Below the pieces are notes generated by a model. That model ran no database searches, was not told where the DNA came from, and saw only the letters and a program-made list of their open reading frames with translations. From an uncultured Clostridium sp. (lineage in GTDB: Bacteria > Bacillota > Clostridia > Clostridiales > Clostridiaceae), in assembly GCF_934754925.1 (NCBI RefSeq), contig NZ_CAKVJA010000033.1:1-29533 (forward strand): a DNA stretch of 29,533 bases, in the 5' to 3' direction. The position numbers and the translations under genes were made by a program. Of this stretch, positions 23,991-29,533 are shown piece by piece. How positions within the stretch are numbered: the first letter of the stretch is position 1; every line of letters starts with the position of its first letter.

Positions 23991-24923
23991 ATGAAAAGAA
24001 AAATAGTAATTGCTTTAGGTGGAAATGCTTTAGGTAATACACTAGCAGAGCAAATGGTAGCTGTAAAATCAACAGCAAAGGCTATAGTTGACTTAATAGA
24101 GCAAGGCAATGATGTTATTATATCTCATGGAAATGGGCCTCAAGTAGGAATGATTAATAGTGCTATGACAGAATTTCATAAAACAAATAAAAAATATTCA
24201 ATATGCCCTATGTCTGTATGTGTTGCAATGAGCCAAGGATATATAGGCTATGATTTACAAAATGCGATAAGAGAAGAATTGTTAAATAGAAATATAAATA
24301 AAGGAGTATCAACAATAATAACTCAAGTTGAAGTAGATTCCAAGGATAGTGCCTTTGATAATCCAACTAAACCTATAGGTGCATTTATGACTAAGGAAGA
24401 GGCCGACAGTATAATTAAAGAAGGTAAAAAGGTAATAGAGGATAGCGGTAGAGGTTATAGGAGAGTCGTTGCATCCCCTAAACCTATTGGAATAGTTGAA
24501 GTTGAAACTATAAAAGCTTTAGTTGAAAGTGGGCAAGTAGTTATAGCTTGTGGTGGTGGTGGAATTCCTGTAGTTAGTGAAGGAAATCACTTAAAAGGTG
24601 TTGGTGCAGTAATAGATAAGGATTATGCTAGCTGTGTATTAGCAAAATTTATAGATGCAGATTGCTTTATAATTTTAACATCGATAGAAAAGGTAGCTAT
24701 AAACTTTGGAAAAGAAAATGAAAAGTGGCTTGATGAAGTTACTACAAAAGAAATGAGAGAATATGTTAGTCAAGGGCATTTTGCACCAGGATCGATGAAG
24801 CCTAAGGTAGAAGCCGCAATAGAGTTTGCAGAATCTAAGGAAGGTAGGTATTCATTGATTACTTTATTAGAAAAGGCTAAATATGGTATAGAAGGAAAGA
24901 CAGGAACTAAAATATATAAATAG
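23991..24923 (+). CDS. arcC: Carbamate kinase (ArcC/YqeA)
   Basis: Carbamate kinase makes ATP from carbamoyl phosphate and ADP, releasing carbamate. Family motifs are ALGGNAL at the N-terminus, SHGNGPQVG, CGGGGIPV, and FAPGSMKPKVEA near the end. An in-frame ATG exists at 23979, but the only ribosome site (GGGGGTC) lies between it and 23991, so 23991 is preferred. That gives 310 residues, the usual size. Upstream bases 23876-23990 hold weak AT-rich repeats (TAAGAG...CTCTTA, 23920-23940) and no gene. With YgeW it forms the energy-conserving step of the pathway. Confidence 0.94.
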   Translation: MKRKIVIALGGNALGNTLAEQMVAVKSTAKAIVDLIEQGNDVIISHGNGPQVGMINSAMTEFHKTNKKYSICPMSVCVAMSQGYIGYDLQNAIREELLNRNINKGVSTIITQVEVDSKDSAFDNPTKPIGAFMTKEEADSIIKEGKKVIEDSGRGYRRVVASPKPIGIVEVETIKALVESGQVVIACGGGGIPVVSEGNHLKGVGAVIDKDYASCVLAKFIDADCFIILTSIEKVAINFGKENEKWLDEVTTKEMREYVSQGHFAPGSMKPKVEAAIEFAESKEGRYSLITLLEKAKYGIEGKTGTKIYK

Positions 24924-24946
24924 ATAGAGTTTAAAGGGGAGAGTGG

Positions 24947-26158
24947 GTGAATATGAAAGAAAGAATAGAATGGAAAGAAAATACTTTGCCAAAGGTAGAG
25001 GATGCAAATAGATTAAAGTTTTTAAGTAAAGAAGAAATTGAAAAGACAAAACAATTTCATAGTAGTTTTCCACAATATAAAGAAACACCATTAGTTAATT
25101 TAGATAATTTAAGTAAGCAAATAGGTGTTGGAGGAATATATATTAAGGATGAATCATATAGATTTGGATTAAATGCATTTAAGGTATTAGGTGGATCTTT
25201 TGCTATGGCAAAATACTTAGCTCAAAAGTTAGGTAAGGATATTTCTGAATTACCATATGAAAAGTTAATATCTAATGAAGTAAGAGAGAAGCTTGGTGAT
25301 ATAACATTTGTAACTGCTACAGATGGAAATCATGGAAGAGGTGTAGCGTGGACTGCTAATAAATTAAAGCAAAAATCAGTAGTTTATATGCCTAAGGGTT
25401 CTTCTCAAACTAGACTTGAGAATATAAGAAAAGAAGGTGCTGATGCATCAATAACTGATATGAATTATGATGAAGCTGTTAGGTTAGCTGCTAAATATGC
25501 AGATGAACATAATGGGGTTATTATTCAAGATACTGCATGGGAAGGTTATGAGGATATTCCAGCTTGGATAATGCAAGGTTATGGAACTATGGGATTAGAG
25601 GCATTAAATCAACTTAAAGATTTTGGAATTGAAAGACCAACACATATATTTATACAAGCAGGGGTTGGGTCTTTAGCAGGTGCAATTCAAGGATTTTTTG
25701 CATCGGTATATAAGGAGGATTGTCCTATAACTACAATTGTAGAAGCTAGTGAAGCTGCTTGTATTTATAAATCTGCTGTTGCTAATGATGGTAATTTAAG
25801 AATTGTAGATGGTGATATGCCTACTATTATGGCAGGATTAGCCTGCGGTGAGGCAAATATTATTGGGTGGGATATTCTTAAAAATCATTCAAAGATGTTT
25901 ATTTCTGCACCAGATTATATTTCTGCAAATGGGATGAGAATACTTGGAAATCCAATTCAAGGAGATAAGAAGGTAGTTTCAGGTGAGTCAGGAGCTGTAA
26001 CACTAGGATTGTTATATGAAATAATGACTAATAAAGAGTATTCAGAGTTAAAAGAAAAATTAGGCTTAGATGAAAGTTCAAAGATTCTTTTATTTAGTAC
26101 AGAAGGCGATACTGATCCGGATAAGTATAGAAAAATTGTTTGGAAAAATGAATATTAA
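24947..26158 (+). CDS. dpaL: 2,3-diaminopropionate ammonia-lyase (YgeX/DpaL)
   Basis: This PLP enzyme of fold type II degrades 2,3-diaminopropionate to pyruvate and two ammonia. The PLP lysine sits in FGLNAFKVLGG (Lys79 from the GTG, Lys77 from the ATG two codons later). DGNHGRGVAW, QDTAWEGY, GLACGE and SGESGAV match E. coli YgeX closely. AGGGGAG is five bases from GTG 24947 and eleven from ATG 24953, so either start is possible. It follows carbamate kinase by 23 bases. Pyruvate from this step would feed fermentation. Confidence 0.94.
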   Translation: MNMKERIEWKENTLPKVEDANRLKFLSKEEIEKTKQFHSSFPQYKETPLVNLDNLSKQIGVGGIYIKDESYRFGLNAFKVLGGSFAMAKYLAQKLGKDISELPYEKLISNEVREKLGDITFVTATDGNHGRGVAWTANKLKQKSVVYMPKGSSQTRLENIRKEGADASITDMNYDEAVRLAAKYADEHNGVIIQDTAWEGYEDIPAWIMQGYGTMGLEALNQLKDFGIERPTHIFIQAGVGSLAGAIQGFFASVYKEDCPITTIVEASEAACIYKSAVANDGNLRIVDGDMPTIMAGLACGEANIIGWDILKNHSKMFISAPDYISANGMRILGNPIQGDKKVVSGESGAVTLGLLYEIMTNKEYSELKEKLGLDESSKILLFSTEGDTDPDKYRKIVWKNEY

Positions 26159-26189
26159 AAAATAAAAAATAGCACCTATCTGTTTAAAA

Positions 26190-26217
26190 TTGAAATTTTT
26201 GGTAAAATTAATATATT
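26190..26217 (+). promoter_or_regulatory. Possible internal sigma-A promoter before ssnA
   Basis: TTGAAA (26190-26195), 16 bases, and TATATT (26212-26217) lie in the 97-base gap between dpaL and ssnA, 39 bases before the ssnA start. There is no clear terminator in the gap, so this would add to, not replace, read-through from upstream. Confidence 0.35.
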
Positions 26218-26255
26218 GTAGTTAAAATTAAAAATATCAAAAAGTAGGTGGGATT

Positions 26256-27587
26256 ATGATTTTAATTGGAAATGGACGAGTTATTACTAATGATAATAAT
26301 AATACTTTTATAGAAAATGGATGTATAGCCATAGAAGGCAATATGATTAAAGAAGTTGGGGAAACTTCAAAAATTAAATATAAATATGCTAATAAGTATG
26401 ATGAGTTTATAGATGCTAAAGAGAAGCTTATAATGCCAGGAATGATAAATACTCATCATCATATATATAGTGCTTTTGCTAGAGGATTAGATTTAAAAAA
26501 TCCGCCAGCAGAAACCTTTACTGATATTTTAAAGAATGTCTGGTGGAGAATTGATAAAAAGCTTTCACTAGAAGACATAAGATATAGTGCATACACAACT
26601 TTAATTGAATGTATAAAAAATGGTGTAACAACTGTTTTTGATCATCATTCAAGTCCTATGTCAGTAGAAGGAAGTTTATTTGCAATATCTAATGTAGCTG
26701 ATGAATTAGGAATAAGAGGGTGTTATTGCTATGAAGTTTCAGATAGAGATGGACAAAGAATACTTAAACAAGGAATTAATGAAAATATTGATTTTATAAA
26801 ATATGCTAATGAAAAGGAAGATGATATGACTAAAGGTATGTTTGGAATGCATGCATCATTTACTTTAAGTAATGAAAGTTTAGAAAAGTGTAGAGAAGCT
26901 ATGGATGGAATTGATGCAGGATATCATATTCATGTATCAGAGGGAATAGAAGATTTAAAAAATAGTTTAATATGTAGTGGAAAAAGAACTGTTGAAAGAC
27001 TATTTGATTATGGAATATTAGGTGAAAAGACAATTGCATCTCATTGTATACATGTTAATAAATATGAGTTAGATATCTTAAAGGAAACTAATACAAGTGT
27101 TGTTAATAATCCGGAATCTAATATGGCTAATGCAGTAGGTGTTGCACCTGTAATTAAAATGATAGATAAAGGAATTAGAATAGGTCTAGGAACAGATGGA
27201 TATACAAATGATATGTTTGAATCAATGAAGGTTGAGAATATTATTAATAAACATAATTTATGTAATTCTAATGTTGGATTTATGGAAACAGCGAAAATGA
27301 TATTTAATAATAAAGAGATTGCTTCAAAATATTATAATAAACCATTAGGTGTTTTAGAGGAAGGAGCATATGCTGATGTTATAGTAGTAGACTATAATCC
27401 TATGACTCCTATGGATAAAAATAATTACTTTGGACATATTTTATTTGGTGTTTCAGGTAGAAGTGTTGATACAACTGTTATTAATGGAAAAGTTGTAATG
27501 AAAGATAGAGTAATAGTTAACATTGATGAGGAGCTTATTTATAAGAAAGCACGACAAGTAGCAGAGAAGTTGTGGAAGAAACTTTAA
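26256..27587 (+). CDS. ssnA: SsnA family putative aminohydrolase
   Basis: This 443-residue amidohydrolase-superfamily enzyme is the same length as E. coli SsnA (about 442). Metal ligands are the HxH at 67-69 in NTHHHIYSAF, the His in GYHIHVSEG, the His in SHCIH, and the Asp in GLGTDGYTND. The fold has the typical N- and C-terminal beta-sandwich pieces (GRVITND, GAYADVIVVDYNPM). Family members deaminate or hydrolyse nucleobase-type rings, and SsnA belongs to the selenium-linked purine cluster. AGGTGGG precedes the ATG. It is followed closely by the DHOD-like gene. Confidence 0.93.
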   Translation: MILIGNGRVITNDNNNTFIENGCIAIEGNMIKEVGETSKIKYKYANKYDEFIDAKEKLIMPGMINTHHHIYSAFARGLDLKNPPAETFTDILKNVWWRIDKKLSLEDIRYSAYTTLIECIKNGVTTVFDHHSSPMSVEGSLFAISNVADELGIRGCYCYEVSDRDGQRILKQGINENIDFIKYANEKEDDMTKGMFGMHASFTLSNESLEKCREAMDGIDAGYHIHVSEGIEDLKNSLICSGKRTVERLFDYGILGEKTIASHCIHVNKYELDILKETNTSVVNNPESNMANAVGVAPVIKMIDKGIRIGLGTDGYTNDMFESMKVENIINKHNLCNSNVGFMETAKMIFNNKEIASKYYNKPLGVLEEGAYADVIVVDYNPMTPMDKNNYFGHILFGVSGRSVDTTVINGKVVMKDRVIVNIDEELIYKKARQVAEKLWKKL

Positions 27588-27614
27588 ATAAGAATAAAGA
27601 GGGGGGATATGGGA

Positions 27615-28703
27615 ATGGCAAGTTTAAATATTGATATATTAGGAATGAAATTTAGTAATCCGATTTTTACTGCAGCTGGACCAGGTGCAAAGGATGGAGA
27701 ACTTTGTGTAAAGGCAGTACAAGGGGGAGCTCGAGGAATAGTTACTAAAACTATATCAGAAAACCCGGCAGATGTACCAAGACCTTGTATGGCAAAAACT
27801 AATTCAGGTTTTTTAAATACAGAGTTATGGTCAGAGTTACCAAAAGAACAATGGGCAGCGAAAGAGTATAAGAGAGCAAAGGAAGCTGGAGTTCCAATGA
27901 TAGTAAGTATGGGATATACAGCAGATCAAATTTCAAAGGTTGCACCTTTAGTTAAACCTTATGCAGATGCAGTAGAACTTTCTACACATTATGTTGGAAC
28001 AGATATTGGACCAATAGTAAATGCTATGAAGGCTGCAAAATCAGCATTGGATTGTCCTGTTTTTATGAAGTTAAGTCCTCATACCGATATTCAAGGTATA
28101 GCAAAAGCATTAGAGGATGCAGGAGCAGACGGATTAGTTATGATTAATTCCTTTGGACCTTGTATGGCAATTGATATTGAAACTGGATATCCGATTATGG
28201 GAAGTGAAAAAGGTTATGGATGGCTTTCAGGATCACCAATAAGGCCATTAGCTGTAAGAAATATATATGATGCATCAAGAGTTGTTAATATTCCTATTAT
28301 AGGAGTTGGAGGAGTTACCTCAGGAAAAGATGCTGCTGAAATGTTAATGGCTGGTGCAAGAGCAGTACAAGTATGTACTGAAGCTATATTAAAGGGACCA
28401 GGTGTTTATGGAAAAATTGCTAAAGAGTTAAATGACTTTTTAGATAGCCATGGATATAGTAACGTAAATGAAATAATAGGTATTTCTCATAAGAAGGCAG
28501 AGGAAAGAAAATTTAGAACAACTTCTATTCCACCTAAGGTTAATTTAGATAAATGTATAAAATGTGGACAATGTAAAGTAAGTTGTGTATATGAAGCTAT
28601 TGATATAAAAGATAAGTTGCACATAGATAATAGTAAATGCTTTGGATGTGGTCTTTGTGTAACTAAATGTCCTAAAAATGCCCTAACAATACAATACAAT
28701 TAA
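27615..28703 (+). CDS. Dihydroorotate/dihydropyrimidine dehydrogenase-like protein with two [4Fe-4S] clusters
   Basis: This 362-residue protein has an FMN-binding TIM barrel (about 1-305) fused to a bacterial ferredoxin tail with two CxxCxxCxxxC motifs (CIKCGQCKVSC and CFGCGLCVTKC). The barrel aligns with PreA and the C-terminal half of dihydropyrimidine dehydrogenase: IRPLAVRNI and IIGVGGVTSGKDAAEMLMAGA bind FMN phosphate. At the catalytic loop, where DPD has NLSCPHG, this protein reads ELSTHYVG, with Thr124 in place of the catalytic Cys. It therefore may not act on uracil or thymine. In this cluster it could reduce or oxidise a purine-derived ring using ferredoxin-type electrons. An in-frame ATG is at 27609, but GAGGGGGG (27599-27606) is better spaced for 27615. 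Confidence 0.85.
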   Translation: MASLNIDILGMKFSNPIFTAAGPGAKDGELCVKAVQGGARGIVTKTISENPADVPRPCMAKTNSGFLNTELWSELPKEQWAAKEYKRAKEAGVPMIVSMGYTADQISKVAPLVKPYADAVELSTHYVGTDIGPIVNAMKAAKSALDCPVFMKLSPHTDIQGIAKALEDAGADGLVMINSFGPCMAIDIETGYPIMGSEKGYGWLSGSPIRPLAVRNIYDASRVVNIPIIGVGGVTSGKDAAEMLMAGARAVQVCTEAILKGPGVYGKIAKELNDFLDSHGYSNVNEIIGISHKKAEERKFRTTSIPPKVNLDKCIKCGQCKVSCVYEAIDIKDKLHIDNSKCFGCGLCVTKCPKNALTIQYN

Positions 28704-28723
28704 AGTAGTGAGGAGAAGGGGAT

Positions 28724-29533
28724 ATGGTCAATTTTTTACTAAATGGAAAGGTATGTAGTATAGGGGAAGAGGAATCTTTAATAAGGTTTTTGAGAGATAC
28801 GGAAGATTTAATATCAGTAAAAAATGGCTGTGGTGAGGGAGCTTGTGGAGCTTGTATGATTCTAGTTGATGGACGGGCAACTAAAGCTTGTATATTAAAA
28901 GGAGAAAAAGTTAAAGATAAAAAAATTATTACAGTTGAAGGTTTAGATGATAAGTATAAAAGAGCTTTTGCTTATTCATTTACAAAGGTTGGAGCAGTTC
29001 AATGTGGTTTTTGTATACCGGGAATGGTTATAAGTGCTACAGGATTATTTAATAAAACATTAACTCCAACTTTGGAAGACGTAAAAAAAGCACTTATAGG
29101 AAATATATGTAGATGCACAGGATATAAAAAAATTGAAGAGGCCATATTAATGGCAGCTGAAATTATAAGAGATAATAAAGATATACCATTAGTAAAGTGC
29201 AAAGGGCTAGTTGGCGAGCCTTTGGGAAGAATTGATGCAGAGGATAAGGTATTAGCTATAGATGGATACTGTGATGATTTAAAGATAGATGGAATGCTTT
29301 ATGGAGTTGCACTTAGACCAGAATATCCAAGAATATTAATAAAAAATATTGATTATAGTGAAGCTTTGAATTTAAAAGGGGTAGTTAAGGTTGTAACTGC
29401 TGCTGATGTACCAGGAAATAGATTCTGTGGACATTTAAAAAAGGATTGGCCAGCTCTAATAGCAATAGGAGAAGAAACTAGATATGTAGGTGATACCATT
29501 GCATTAGTTGTGGCAGAAAGTGAAGATATAGCA
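28724..29533 (+). CDS. xdhD: XdhD-like selenium-dependent xanthine dehydrogenase/purine hydroxylase (3' end outside window)
   Basis: The frame is open from ATG 28724 to the window edge (270 codons). AGGAG (28711-28715) is eight bases upstream. Residues 1-75 are a plant-type [2Fe-2S] domain (NGCGEGACGACMILVDG with a fourth Cys at TKACIL). Residues about 78-155 are the second [2Fe-2S] domain (QCGFCIPGM and NICRCTGY). From about 170 the molybdopterin-binding aldehyde oxidase/xanthine dehydrogenase domain begins (GRIDAEDKVLAIDGYCDD, VVKVVTAADVPG, RYVGDTIALVVA). Fe-S and molybdenum domains in one chain without an FAD domain is the XdhD arrangement, and this family is tied to labile selenium. Substrates could be hypoxanthine, xanthine or urate-type purines. 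Confidence 0.9.
   Translation, partial: MVNFLLNGKVCSIGEEESLIRFLRDTEDLISVKNGCGEGACGACMILVDGRATKACILKGEKVKDKKIITVEGLDDKYKRAFAYSFTKVGAVQCGFCIPGMVISATGLFNKTLTPTLEDVKKALIGNICRCTGYKKIEEAILMAAEIIRDNKDIPLVKCKGLVGEPLGRIDAEDKVLAIDGYCDDLKIDGMLYGVALRPEYPRILIKNIDYSEALNLKGVVKVVTAADVPGNRFCGHLKKDWPALIAIGEETRYVGDTIALVVAESEDIA

Overview
The window looks like chromosome of a low-GC Gram-positive anaerobe of the Clostridium sensu stricto type. The support is the very AT-rich sequence, strong AGGAGG-type ribosome sites, sortase- and NEAT-bearing surface proteins, and a selenium-linked anaerobic purine-degradation cluster. No species can be fixed. No tRNA, rRNA, CRISPR array, insertion sequence or phage gene was seen.

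Layout. (1) 1-2191: the 3' part of a beta-propeller sensor histidine kinase and a small cysteine-rich CWC protein, closed by a terminator. (2) 2673-5020: a YhcH/NanQ-like sugar anomerase and a Gfo/Idh/MocA dehydrogenase. They are followed by a decayed locus: a large hairpin, a 24-codon membrane-peptide ORF, and an internal fragment of a hydantoinase/oxoprolinase gene. (3) 5001-8134, minus strand: a TPR protein with a degenerate J-domain, then a LysR regulator. (4) 8653-12809: a second orphan sensor kinase, a HAD phosphatase, an HMA-fold protein without its CxxC, and a CPBP intramembrane protease. (5) 12873-21246: an AraC regulator (minus strand) divergent from a haem-acquisition operon. That operon encodes a four-NEAT LPETG wall protein, a one-NEAT membrane protein, an IsdE-like haem-binding lipoprotein, an IsdF-like permease, an ATPase and an exported FMN-binding protein. 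ApbE, the flavin transferase predicted to flavinylate the FMN-binding protein, follows. (6) 21428-29533: ygeY, ygeW, carbamate kinase, dpaL/ygeX, ssnA, a DHOD/PreA-like ferredoxin-fused protein, and the start of an XdhD-like molybdenum hydroxylase that runs off the window.

How the genes work together. The wall NEAT proteins should take haem from host protein and pass it to the lipoprotein and ABC importer. A Fur-like box and a pair of direct repeats two helical turns apart sit in the shared AraC/NEAT promoter region, which suggests dual control by iron and by the AraC protein. The flavinylated protein and ApbE add a possible extracytoplasmic redox step. In the last region, a near-consensus sigma-54 (-24/-12) promoter lies in front of ygeY. 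The encoded enzymes fit anaerobic urate/purine breakdown through 2,3-diaminopropionate, with ATP recovered from carbamoyl phosphate.

The most notable points are the sigma-54 promoter, the flavin module attached to haem uptake, the DPD-like protein lacking the catalytic cysteine, two genes whose best ribosome site points to an AUC or AUU codon, and the hydantoinase gene remnant.
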